Positions 54,414 to 64,000 of a stretch of 64,000 bases of DNA are shown here, one piece after another. Position 1 is the first letter of the stretch. Every line of letters starts with the position of its first letter. The notes under the pieces were generated by a model. It was not told the origin of the DNA and searched no databases. It worked only from the letters and a program-made list of their open reading frames with translations. Location: contig JAZGTN010000060.1 in NCBI GenBank assembly GCA_037783415.1, positions 1,054,001-1,118,000 of the forward strand. Reading direction: 5' to 3'. The stretch is from Leptasterias polaris. Lineage: Eukaryota > Echinodermata > Asteroidea > Forcipulatida > Asteriidae. Made by a program: the position numbers and the translations under genes.

Positions 54414-54869
54414 CTTAGTTAAGAAATAAGAAGAAAAAAAATTGAGTAAAAGAGCGCAAGTTACTGTTTAAAAGAAAGTGCATTTTGAGTGCATCTGTCC
54501 ATTAACACTTAAGAGATCAAAGTGGCCAGAAGCGACTTTTACAAAAATGCCCATAGTGGCCACAAATGGCTGCACGATCTGACCTATTTCCACTCAGAAG
54601 GTCATAGTAAAGGTCATGTCCAAAAATTGATTAGTCCAATGTTTCCATGTTAACCTAGTATTTATGTTTCTGAAATAAAACTTAATTTTTGTTTCATATG
54701 ACTTTTTTTGACACTTTCACAAGAAACAATTTTGTCAAAAGCTCAACAATATTAGCCATGTCTGGTCCTATGGTGATGATTATACAGAAATGAATGGTCT
54801 CAAAAGGGTTAAAAATGGTCACGGGACTATAGCAGGGACATAAAGAACTCAAATGATCTAAACACCTAC

Positions 54870-56029
54870 CAGTGGTCTGTGAATACTACGACGCATGTCC
54901 TCATAGCAAGACAATGTTATTGCCCGTCCACGACCAATGGACAATCCTTTCCAACCAGAAACTGCATCCGTCTCTGTCTCAGTAACAGTCACTGGTTCCC
55001 TTGGGTAGAGCGAGTGCAGTGTTGGTCTCTTAGGGATGGCACCTTTGGAGTTTCTACCCTCCTCTCTGGAAGGGGAATGCGTCTCCTTCGATTTTTCATG
55101 AATCTCGGAATCCAACCCGGGAAACTGGGTTTCAGAAGCAATGTTAATTTTGTTGATAAGCCCAGCGTCACTCAGGACTCTGCTGTACAGGCGACTCCCA
55201 GATTTCTCCACATTTTTTGTTTCCTGTGTGGAGATTCCTCTCTGGCCCAGATAGTTTGGTGGCAAGCTCTTTGCGCTTGTCGAAAGTTTCTGTGCTAGGT
55301 TTCTCATTCTTTGATGGGGTGATAGGCTCAGGCGTTTGGCTTGCTCTGTTTGACTGGTGAGAACTGGGTCATGGTTCATGGAGGTTTGATCGTCATCATC
55401 GCAGTCAGTGAACTTTTCATCCTCACTATCACTGCTTTCATCTTTTGACTCCTCCTCACAAACCGTATCCGACGAGTCCTCCTGTGGTTTATCATCCTTA
55501 CCGCATCCTGCTCCACCATCACCATCACTCCTCCCCTCTCCGTGCAAAGACAACGTCATGACGTCTTCAGGAAGTCTCTGAATAGCTCCCTCAGATTTCT
55601 TAAAACCTGAAGATGTATCGAAGGATCCCTCAGTGTTCTCATTTTCTGTTGATGATATGGCTTCTTTAGGTTCGGTGACGCCTTTAGCTAGTTTGACAAC
55701 CGACCTCCCATCAGCACTTGGGGAGAACACAACTGTAGTGTACTCCTTCGTCGTGGCTCTCCTCTCCCCAAGATTTTTCTTCCACTCCTTCTTAGAGTTT
55801 TGTGTGTGGCCATTTGTGAATCTTGGCTGGTGAACTTTTGGGGTAGTCATATCTTTAGGGACAGCCATTTTAGGAATGCAGAATTGGTCAGTGTTGCTTG
55901 TGGATATGTGGGGCTTTGATGAGGTACTGGGAGGAGGGTCATTTGACTCGGGTTTAACGGTTAATTCATTTGATGCATGAGAAGTTGAAGGTTGTAGTTT
56001 CTCTGTTTCAGCCATGAGAGGAGGTGCCT
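54870..56029 (-). CDS. EXD1: EXD1-like gene, long C-terminal exon
   Basis: Encodes about 386 residues without a folded domain that I recognise. It is rich in Ser, Thr, Glu and Asp, with an acidic run near the middle (EEESKDESSDSEDEKFTDCD) and a C-terminal GWKGLSIGRGRAITLS. The acceptor is CCTGCATACAG before AGGCACC, in phase with the preceding exon. The donor is CCACTG followed by GTAGGT; if unspliced a stop follows after three codons. The extension makes this protein longer than vertebrate EXD1 (about 500 residues). The Arg-Gly dipeptides could be Tudor ligands, which is speculation from the known EXD1-TDRD12 partnership. Confidence 0.75.
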
Positions 56030-56486
56030 CTGTATGCAGGTAAAGATTGAAAAGGAAAAAATATCGGTTTACCATGTTATATTCTCATCTTGAGACATAT
56101 CATATTCTCATCTTAACATATTCTCTGCCTGTCTTCTCCTGAGAAGAGTAGAGTATACTGTTCTAAATGTTGAGACAACAAAACAGCTCTTTTCAGAGCC
56201 AACACTCCTCTGCGAAGAGATTTATACTTGGTTGTACCCACAAGTTTACCGATTAATTCCTCCGTTAAAAACAAGTTAGTTTTCTCTACTCAGTAAAAGA
56301 TTTTTTGATAACAAAATAAATTTGCAGGTTTACTTGGCAGTAACTCCTAGATTACTAGACTAAGTCGAGCAAGGATTTCTGTGAAACTGGTGACAATGCA
56401 ATGCTATGTCATCCACTTCTTTGAATATAACCAAAGAATGGGATCTTTGTACAAATTACCCCAAAAAGTCAGAGAGAATAAACAAC

Positions 56487-56607
56487 CTGTTTTGATTGGA
56501 TCAAGTCCTGTGGAAACAGCGCTGTGATTGGTCACAGGTGGGTTGGTACTCGGCAGATCACCATACACTAGCCTCTCAAGCTGTCGGGGAACCACTGATG
56601 AGCTCAC
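56487..56607 (-). CDS. EXD1: EXD1-like gene, exon before the long exon
   Basis: Encodes VSSSVVPRQLERLVYGDLPS then TNPPVTNHSAVSTGLDPIKT. Acceptor TTTAATTCAG, donor GTTGTT (weak), ending in phase 1. Confidence 0.65.
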
Positions 56608-56752
56608 CTGAATTAAAGAAATTTTAATATGATCACATTGTTTAGCTTTATCAAGAGAAGGACTCTGTGAAAGCGGATAATTTTTTTGTATTTAGTTGGG
56701 AAATCTTTAATAATAGTTGAGCACACTGTTACCACTGAACATGTCCGTTACC

Positions 56753-57064
56753 TTAAAGGGTGTGTACAACATTGGTAAGATTGAAAATATTAATGTTCAC
56801 AGATTTTCACATAACTTACAAGGTATAAAGATGGTCATGGTGGAAAGCATCCCTTAAAATAGTTTACCTTGAAATGCCACAGTTTTTAGGAAATGAAAAA
56901 AAGTTATAACATAAAATGGGTGTTTTCACTGTTTCTCATGACTCCGAAGACCAATTGAGCTTAAACTTTCACAGATTTTTTACGTCATGTACATGTATCT
57001 GTTAGGTCACATCAAGTTTGGATACAGGTCTTCGGCAATTACCAATGTTGTACACACCCTTTAA
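56753..57064. mobile_element. TTAA-flanked MITE in an EXD1-like intron
   Basis: Complete copy: TTAA, then AAGGGTGTGTACAACATTGG, and at the right CCAATGTTGTACACACCCTT before TTAA. About 310 bp. No coding capacity. Confidence 0.85.
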
Positions 57065-57578
57065 GGGACTTGCTTTTATGCAAAACAAATTGCATCTGAA
57101 GTTACAGAGGGCTACAAGGTCAAATTAAGTTTTAAGACCCACTTATTTTCCAATAGAAAGAATCCTTATGAAAATCAATGAACAAAATTTTTTAAAGTTT
57201 CTAACCTCACGTTAAAATTGTGTAAAATGTTTTTTATTTGATACTGTTTCAGAGCGAAATTTAAAACATGACAACATTGGATATCAATAATGAAGGATCT
57301 GTGCATTCCAAAGAGGAACTTTTGCATTGGTCCAAAGGTCAAATTCAATGCTATTTTGATTGAATATCATAGAAATTCAAGAAAGAACTAAAAAATAAAC
57401 AAATACATTTATTTGAAATGTGACATCATTGGACGTTTCGAGATTTTAACAAATTGCACACTGAAAAAACAACCATGAATTGCGCTCACAATCGCACTCA
57501 AATAAAAAACAAGGCATTTTACACCCTGAACTCACAGTGTAAAAACAAAGCGGAAAATTACTGAAACAGAAAACTCAC

Positions 57579-57773
57579 ATTAGCTTTGCCGCGATTCATA
57601 TCACTCATATCCCGAATGCAGCTCAAGAAGACGTCGACTGACGCAGTAAACTCAGCAAGAAGATGATCCAATGTCTTCACCCGCAGATCTGGCAAGTGTC
57701 GGACATTGAAAGCAGCTTGCGATAACAGCTTGGATGATAGAGGGCGCTCCATCCACATGGAAGTTTCGTTCAT
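57579..57773 (-). CDS. EXD1: EXD1-like gene, exon with W-x-x-RPL motif (third exonuclease motif)
   Basis: Encodes MNETSMWMERPLSSKLLSQA, then AFNVRHLPDLRVKTLDHLLA and on to NRGKAN. The W-x-x-RPL run followed by A-A-x-(D)-V-x-x-L is the end of the exonuclease fold in EXD1 and Egalitarian. The position of the last catalytic Asp is Asn here, and the preceding Tyr position is Gln. Acceptor CCTTTCAAG, donor GTGAGT, phase 0 at both ends. Confidence 0.8.
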
Positions 57774-58368
57774 CTTGAAAGGAAAACCGTTGTATTTACT
57801 TCATTATAAAAATTAAGTGCACAACAAAGATGTGATATGTTCAATACAAACTTTAAGGAATTTATTGGCAGACATAACTTGGGGCAAAGTAGAAAATAAT
57901 TGCTTTCGATGCATACTGCTGACATAATACTCCATTCTGGTTTTCTTCTGGTTTTTTTATCAATTTTTTAAAGTGTTTTTTAATGATTGTGTAATTTTTT
58001 CCCTTTAACCTTTTTTCGGCAATTTTGATTGCATTTTTGTAGTTTCTATGAGTGCTAGGATCCAGTGTTTTTTAATGAATGTACAATGATTTTCCCTGTA
58101 ACCTTTTATTCTTTTATCTTAAGTGCATTAGTTTTTTTTTTACTGAGTGGATTACCCAGGGTAGACAAGAAAAAAACAAAAACCAAAAAACAAAACATGC
58201 CAGAATCACCAGGACAAGTGTAACTGTTTTTGTTCATGTGCATTACACAACACACATGACCAACAAATTAAAGTCCCATCGGAAGCAATGATATGTGAGT
58301 ACCTTGATCCAGCAGACAAGTGCCTCGACCGCCACCTGAACCCACACTCTGCTGATCAGGAACACCAG

Positions 58369-58567
58369 GGCCCAATTTCATAGAGCTGCTTAAGCACAAA
58401 AAGTTGCTAAGCACACACACACACAAAAATGCTTACCAGAATAAAATTACCAGCCAAAATACCATACTACATATACCATTTGTAACTGGTGTCTTGCATA
58501 CTTTTGCTTAGCAGAAAATCTTTAAGCAATATTTGCTGTTAAAAGCAGCTCCATGATATTGGGTCCA
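58369..58567. mobile_element. Short palindromic MITE (GGGCCCAATTTCATAGAGC), copy 1
   Basis: Starts GGGCCCAATTTCATAGAGCT and ends with the diverged inverse (AGCAGCTCCATGATATTGGG). About 200 bp. Other copies at 58568-58775, 62057-62258 and about 50993-51145. Confidence 0.75.
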
Positions 58568-58775
58568 GGGCCCAATTTCATAGAGCTGCTTAAGCACAAA
58601 AAGTAGCTAAGCACAAAAAGTAGCTAAGCACAAAAACATTATGCTTACCCGAATAAGGTTACCAGCCAAACTACCATGTCACATGTACAATTTGTGACTG
58701 GTATCCTGCTCATTTCTGCTTAGCAGCCAATTGTTGAGCAATATTTTCTGCTTAAGAAGCTCTATGAAATTGGGT
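58568..58775. mobile_element. Short palindromic MITE, copy 2
   Basis: Direct neighbour of copy 1, same family, with a local duplication AAAAAGTAGCTAAGCAC. Confidence 0.75.
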
Positions 58776-58864
58776 CTAGTGTGCCAAACCGCTTGGCCAA
58801 GACACTCCATACCGGCTCTGGCTATTTGACAGTGGAGGACAAAATTTCATCCCAAAATTCTTAC

Positions 58865-59008
58865 CGTGTTGGCTTGATCATGAAGCAAATGTGGGTACAA
58901 GGTTTCCACCGACATGTCTAGATACTCCAGCAGACATTGGGTTAAACCACTCAGTTTGTGGGGGAGTTCACCATTGAGACGCCTCATTCTTATCAGTACA
59001 TCTGCAGC
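58865..59008 (-). CDS. EXD1: EXD1-like gene, exon after the second exonuclease motif
   Basis: Encodes AADVLIRMRRLNGELPHKLS, then GLTQCLLEYLDMSVETLYPH and LLHDQANT. The start AADVL continues the YDTQ-AADV motif from the previous exon. Acceptor TTTTTAG, donor GTAAG, phase 0. Confidence 0.8.
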
Positions 59009-59465
59009 CTAAAAATAAAGAACACAGTGTCTTATTTCTATTTTACCCCGCACACCAGATCATTGTCATTTGATTGGCGAAACATGCTTCATCCTTTATT
59101 TTGCCGTGTATACTGCCACGATGCTCAAATATTTTATATTGGAGTCCTATATGGTTAATTATAGGATGATTTGCAGTGTTGTTTCAAAAATGATTATTCC
59201 CTGCCTGTTTGTCCAAACAAAGTAAGGTTGTGTCACGGTGGACAAGGTTGGTGTCTACATGGATTCAGGTTTTTAAAGAGTATAGGGTGGATGAGTTCCG
59301 TGTTTATTTTGTATTTATTGTGACTTTTTATTTTTATTACAAGGATCTATGTGTGCATTAATAAAACAGCGATTGAATGCATTCTGTTTGTGCATTGTCG
59401 CAGAATATAATCACTTGGTGAAATCTGGCTTTTCCGTTTTACTCTTTTCTCTAAGTTACACATAC

Positions 59466-59546
59466 CTGAGTATCATAAACATTTGTTAGTTTAATTGAAC
59501 ACTGGTGAAACAGCTGGTCTGATGTCCATCGACTGTCATGAATCAC
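59466..59546 (-). CDS. EXD1: EXD1-like gene, exon with HDSRW and YDTQ motifs
   Basis: Encodes VIHDSRWTSDQL and FHQCSIKLTNVYDTQ. In EXD1, Egalitarian and WRN-type exonucleases these are the central motif (K-V-I-H-D) and the following F/Y-D-T-Q. Both aspartates are kept here. Acceptor TTTCTTTCAG, donor GTATGT, phase 0. Confidence 0.85.
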
Positions 59547-59624
59547 CTGAAAGAAAAGCAACAGCAAGTTACAACAGAAAAATAACAAATATGAAAATAT
59601 ACTTTATGCCCTTTTGAAAATGAA

Positions 59625-59939
59625 ACACCTGGTTCAGACAAGCGCTCCAAAGTTGCGCCAAACCAACTAGATTAGGAGCGACTCTAGATCGACCAAAATA
59701 AATTTTGGTTTCAGACAGGCGAACTTAACATAACATTTACATTAGGCTCCGCTCATGACAAGATCGCCGTCTGAAACCAAGATGCTCCAGAGTCATTCCG
59801 AACAACTGCAACAGTCGATCTTTGGACTTCCAGTGCATCAAATCGCTCCACACTGTTTTAGATGTAGACCTTTTTATGTACTTATTAATTCAACAATTTG
59901 GTTCGGCGCGAATCTAGAGCGCCTCTCTGAACCGGGTGT
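59625..59939. mobile_element. TIR MITE in an EXD1-like intron
   Basis: Left end ACACCTGGTTCAGACAAGCG, right end (inverted) ACACCCGGTTCAGAGAGGCG. About 315 bp, non-coding. Confidence 0.65.
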
Positions 59940-60332
59940 AAGCAGCTTTTTGTTTCAATACCTTTCTCCTTATGACAAAAGCTATTCACCGGCAACAGCT
60001 TGACAAATTATATATATTATAAGGCCGCAGCCAAATCACGCGACTTTGGCTATGGCTACGGCTGTAGCGGTTACATTTCATTTCATTTATTCTGGTTGTG
60101 AAGCCAATGACTCTCAGAAAAGCGAACTTAATCACTGTATTAGCCAAGAACCCAATGGGGAGAAGACAAGGAAGGAAGTTTCAGTTTTAGATGTGGGAGG
60201 AAAACCTTAGAGAGTTATTCCAGGGAAAACACATTCAATCAGGTAGGGACATCAATTGGGACACAGCCTAGGGTCCAAACAAATTAAAACGTAAAATTGG
60301 GTAATTTAACACGACAGATAAGACCGAAATAC

Positions 60333-60437
60333 CTTGACGATAGCTGGCGATTCTAAGATGTCTGCCAAGCCCTGACTGAAGAAGACTGGTCCAAGAGACA
60401 CAATGTCAAATATGTAGACTTGATTCGCGCAGTAAAT
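60333..60437 (-). CDS. EXD1: EXD1-like gene, exon with FDIVSLGP
   Basis: Encodes IYCANQVYIFDIVSLGPVFF then SQGLADILESPAIVK. Typical of the strand-helix segment after the first exonuclease motif (Y-x-F-D-I, then GL-x-x-I-L-E). Acceptor TTTTGTAG, donor GTATTT, phase 0. Confidence 0.85.
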
Positions 60438-61045
60438 CTACAAAATAAATATATCAAGTAAAATTAAGCTCAGTTTTCAAACTGGTCGAAGCCAGAATTC
60501 AAGCTTGTTTGATCAAATTCAACCAGTATGAGTGACTTCAGCCATGAAGTAGTGTCTCATTATTGCTACCAATAATCTGTGAAGCTGTATTTTTAAATTG
60601 TATGGCTTTTGTAGCAAAAATGTTGTGTCTACGCAAGACAGTTTTATGCGGTTTCCTTGGTGAATGTGCAGTTAGTGATAATTGTGTGATGACATACAGC
60701 CACTGGTTTTAACTGCCTGTGAGATATTGCATTACATTTTTGGTGGAATTGGGTAGCCAACTGAAGAACTAGCTTTGGGACTGCTTGCTCATATTCAAGG
60801 ATATTTGGCCATGAAATGGTCTGTTGATACAAACAACTTAGAGGCAAGGAACATTTCAGTCACTCAAGATACGTTTTTCTGAAAGTGTCTAACTATCCCG
60901 ATGCAAAATTAACATACAAATTTAAAGGTGAATGTGTTTCTTCGTGGAGACGGCCTGGAACTGGTGGCCTGTATTGTTGCCTCGATTGACATATCCCTTT
61001 AAGGTGAATATGAGTTACTGAGTAAAGACAAACTAGCCAACCTAC

Positions 61046-61132
61046 CTGTAAAAGCGATAGCTTGGATTTCCGACTGAGGGTCTCCGCCTCCAAAGCAATG
61101 CCAATCAGACGTTGAGATTTAATCTGATCAAT
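61046..61132 (-). CDS. EXD1: EXD1-like gene, exon with the first exonuclease motif
   Basis: Encodes IDQIKSQRLIGIALEAETLS then RKSKLSLLQ. The family motif I (D-x-E after a hydrophobic strand) is A-L-E here, so the first metal-binding Asp is lost. Acceptor TTCCTACAG, donor GTAGGT, phase 0. Confidence 0.8.
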
Positions 61133-61587
61133 CTGTAGGAAAAATTAAAGGTGATTTTACTTTAGAAGAATCTTAAAGATTTCTTTTCAGTATTTATCCC
61201 TGGGGTGCCTTTTGACCTTTCCTCATGGTCATTCATTATTGCCCTCCACTGGTGGGCCACAGACCAGGTGGCTAGAAGGACACTTGACCTATATGCTGTT
61301 ATTGCAGTTTTTTAGACATTGCTTTGCAAGGATTTTTGGCAAGGAGTTCACAACCATTCTAATCTCAGCAGCACTTGTACCAACAATATAGTAGTTAGGT
61401 TATAGTATGGCCCTTTTCATTTATGACTACTCAAAATCGGCCTGCCAATTAGTGCATTAAATGATGGTTCGGTTCTCCATCAAAGTATCCAAACAGCTTG
61501 ACTAGATACATGTACAATTCTTTCATTAGTCTGTGTTTTATTTTTAATGATAAAAATGAGAGATAGAGTATTAACTCTTTCAGTGCC

Positions 61588-61650
61588 AAGGTCGTACATG
61601 TACGATCTATTTTATGTATTCCGAAAGCGCCATTATCGTACATGTACGAT
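61588..61650. repeat. Twofold repeat carrying the palindrome CGTACATGTACG
   Basis: TCGTACATGTACGATCTATT occurs twice, about 46 bp apart, in the intron 5' of the motif I exon. Confidence 0.7.
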
Positions 61651-62056
61651 CTATTTTCTGTACTAAAAAAGTGTCATCAATCATACATATAACGACCCAC
61701 TTACATGTTATCACAAAAGGGCAGTTTTACTCAAGAAATACTATTGACTTTGGAGTGTGTACCAAGGCAACACAAATCAGCAGAGATACATGTACATTTT
61801 GTTTAGTGAGACAACTTTTTTTTTTCTAATACAAAATTTCGAAAAAGCTCAAAAGCTTGGCATTTTAGGTTCAAAACGTAAAAAAAATAGCAAGCACTGA
61901 ACGAGTTAAGGGAAGGTGTCTTTTTTGTTGTCACAATATTTTGTTAAAGGGAATTTTTGAGGACAGGCGCAAAACGGCAAAATGTTTCAGGGAGTGGGTT
62001 GGATTAACAAACAAAACTCATAGCAAATATAGTCACTGGACAATATCCAACACCAG

Positions 62057-62258
62057 AGCCCAATTTCATAGAGCTGCTCAAGCAGAAAATATTGCTCAAA
62101 CATTTCCTGCTTAGCAAAAAAAAGCAGGATACCAGTCATATATTGTAAATAGGACATGGTATTTTGGCTGGTAACCTTAGTAACCTTATTCTGGTAAACA
62201 TAATTTAAATGTGCTGAGCTACTTTTTTGTGCTTAAGCAGCTTTATGATATTGGGCTT
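62057..62258. mobile_element. Short palindromic MITE, copy 3
   Basis: Starts AGCCCAATTTCATAGAGCTG and ends AAGCAGCTTTATGATATTGG, in an EXD1-like intron. Confidence 0.7.
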
Positions 62259-62399
62259 GTGATGGTACAGTACAACATGTAACATTGTTAACATTGCATT
62301 TTCAGGCATGATGCTTGGCCCTTGGGAAAAAAAGAAGACAAAATATGTTGAGTGCAAGGGCTGACCTACATGTACTGCACATATGGTACATACTACTAC

Positions 62400-62720
62400 A
62401 AGCGTAGGCTTCTTATGGATTTTAAGGCAATTTAAGGCAATGGATTTTAAGGCAATTTAATTTTGCAGATTATTCTGAGGGCAAAATTAAAACAGAAATC
62501 AGATTAATGTAGGAAGAGTATCATGCCTGCATTTTACGCCTGGGAACATAGTGTTAGCCAGAGGGGTGTCTGGGTGTCTTTTGGACACCCTGTTTTAAAT
62601 TTCGACACCCTGTTTCATCTGTCATTTACATGTAAATGTATTGTAAGTGAACAATTTGGACACCCAGTTTTTAAATTTCCAGCAGATTTGGACACCCTTT
62701 TACCAAATCCTGGCTAAAAC
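62400..62720. repeat. Low-order repeats in an EXD1-like intron
   Basis: A cluster of TTTAAGGCAATT repeats (62415-62461) and several GGACACCC/CGACACCC words (62576-62695). Nothing else is seen. Confidence 0.5.
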
Positions 62721-63072
62721 CTTGCCTGGGAAGCTGGTTTTTTGTGCTTTTTTGTTTTGTTTTGTTGTTTTATGTTACTGTTGTTTGAACGCTGTTCAGG
62801 AGCAAGGAAAGTTAGACTTGGGTATTTGCCACTGCCCCGACGACCCCTAATGCTACGCCCCTGAATGAGGTCAATACAAAAACTTTAGGTTTGAAACACA
62901 GCACCCTAATCTCTTGAGATAAACTTTTAAGTACAAAAACTTTGATCCCCAAAAATATCTTTGGGAATCTTTAGTTTCTCTTTTGCAATGGAACAGTGTA
63001 GAAATGAATATTACAACCATAATTATTGAGAAAAAGATATTTTTGAATCAAAACTAGCTAGAGCAAACTCAC

Positions 63073-63174
63073 AGCTTGTTCGAATCTTGAGCCAATTCGA
63101 CAGAGATAAATATACTCAGTTATTTGAGTGGTGTTGACATCGCTGTCTTCATCTTCAGAACCGGACTCATCACC
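63073..63174 (-). CDS. EXD1: EXD1-like gene, acidic exon upstream of motif I
   Basis: Encodes GDESGSEDEDSDVNTTQITE then YIYLCRIGSRFEQA. The acidic first half is linker and the second half probably starts the exonuclease fold. Acceptor TTCAACAG, donor GTGAGT, phase 0. Confidence 0.65.
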
Positions 63175-63523
63175 CTGTTGAATGGGGTATAAATATTATT
63201 GTACTAATATCAATGGTCTGTAAACATTATGGAATGATTAAATATTATTATTTTTTTTATATAATAATATTATTATCTTTTTCGGTTTAAAAACACAAAA
63301 CATGGTTGGTAGAATCACAAGGCAATACTAAAAATGACATGCTTACAAAACCAAACATTAAGTATTACAAATAATTAAAAAAAATCAGTAACTCAACACC
63401 CAACCTGTTCTGTTACACTGGTTTACCTGCTTGTGCGTGTTGTGTTGTCATCTAGCCTTTGAGAAAGGTAAAAACGTCAGACCATTAACAATTTTGGGGC
63501 TTTTCAATTTTCAAAGCACGTAC

Positions 63524-63585
63524 CTCGTGTGGATGTTGTTTGTTTTTCTTCTCCTCTGCCTGGACAGTTTCAGAAATGTCGACCA
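63524..63585 (-). CDS. EXD1: EXD1-like gene, first exon visible in the window
   Basis: Encodes VDISETVQAEEKKNKQHPHE. The acceptor is GGTTTCAG before TGGTCGAC, and the exon enters with two bases of a split codon, so at least one more coding exon lies right of the window. The donor is GTACGT. Called from splice sites and phase; it has no domain of its own. Confidence 0.5.
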
Positions 63586-64000
63586 CTGAAACCAAAAATT
63601 TCATGATAATTTAAAAACATGAAAAACCATGTGATTTAAAATTTATTACAAAATATACAAAAAAATTAACACATCAAAAGGAAAACAAATGTTTGAATAA
63701 GAAATTATAAAGAGATTGTGCACTCTCCAATGTTTTTTTAGATATATATATTTTGTGTAAGATTATATTTTTATGTTTCATTTGTTACACGTCCTTGACA
63801 AAATCAAATAGTACACAACTTTACACACACATATGAGGAAAATACTGAATATTTGTTTTCATATCATACTAAATTGACAGCCTATTCCAAAGCTGTTTTG
63901 AAATAATGCCAGGGGAAAAAAATACACCAGTTTATCGTCCCCGCCCTCATCTTAAGCTGCATCCGTCTTTTTTAAAATAATTTTTCTCCCCCAAAAGACT
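63586..64000. other. Intron of the EXD1-like gene at the window edge
   Basis: AT-rich, with no exon or repeat that I can support. Confidence 0.4.

Overview
This is a eukaryotic, AT-rich, intron- and transposon-dense window, most likely from a marine invertebrate deuterostome. An echinoderm (possibly a sea star) is my best guess. The reasons are the short palindromic repeats built on GGGCCCAATTTCATAGAGC/GCTTAAGCAG, frequent TACATGTA words, a tRNA-derived SINE, Penelope-, CR1/L2- and Gypsy-type retroelements and MULE-type DNA transposons. The taxon is inference; the TE and gene types are read directly.

The left 54 kb is a tandem segmental duplication of a two-exon gene related to NKRF (NF-kappa-B-repressing factor), whose family architecture is XRN2-binding (XTBD) domain, dsRNA-binding-like domains, G-patch and R3H. 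Copy A has exon 1 at 2462-2625 and exon 2 at 13243-15235 (about 718 residues). Copy B has exon 1 at 23665-23822 and exon 2 at 44696-49124 (about 1528 residues). Splice sites and phase agree in both: exon 1 ends in the first two bases of an ACA codon and exon 2 supplies the third. The sequence at 1-1625 matches the 3' flanks of copies A (18.6-19.4 kb) and B (52.2-53.9 kb), so a further copy probably lies just left of the window. Copy B has amplified one dsRBD-like module from one to six copies inside a single exon.

The single introns of A (10.6 kb) and B (20.9 kb) are filled by mobile elements. Intron A carries a MULE-type element (3278-11874), interrupted by a 5'-truncated LINE (3782-10646). 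The LINE is interrupted by a TTAA-flanked MITE (4715-9977), which is itself interrupted by a complete Ty3/Gypsy element with identical 131-bp LTRs (4886-9783). Intron B carries a 5-kb element bounded by inverted 16-bp minisatellite arrays (23915-28918), a macrosatellite of five units of about 2.15 kb (27463-38250), an intact CR1/L2-like LINE (38251-41887) and the paralogous MULE remnant (41888-43420).

Between the two NKRF-like copies lies a Mutator-like transposase gene on the minus strand (20003-22118) with one frameshift.

The right end (54282-63585, minus strand) holds ten 3' exons of an EXD1-like gene (piRNA biogenesis, inactive 3'-5' exonuclease fold). Its 5' exons lie beyond the window. 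Its introns carry several MITEs.

The amplified dsRBD array in NKRF-B and the transposon family whose ends are inverted minisatellites are the two most unusual things here.
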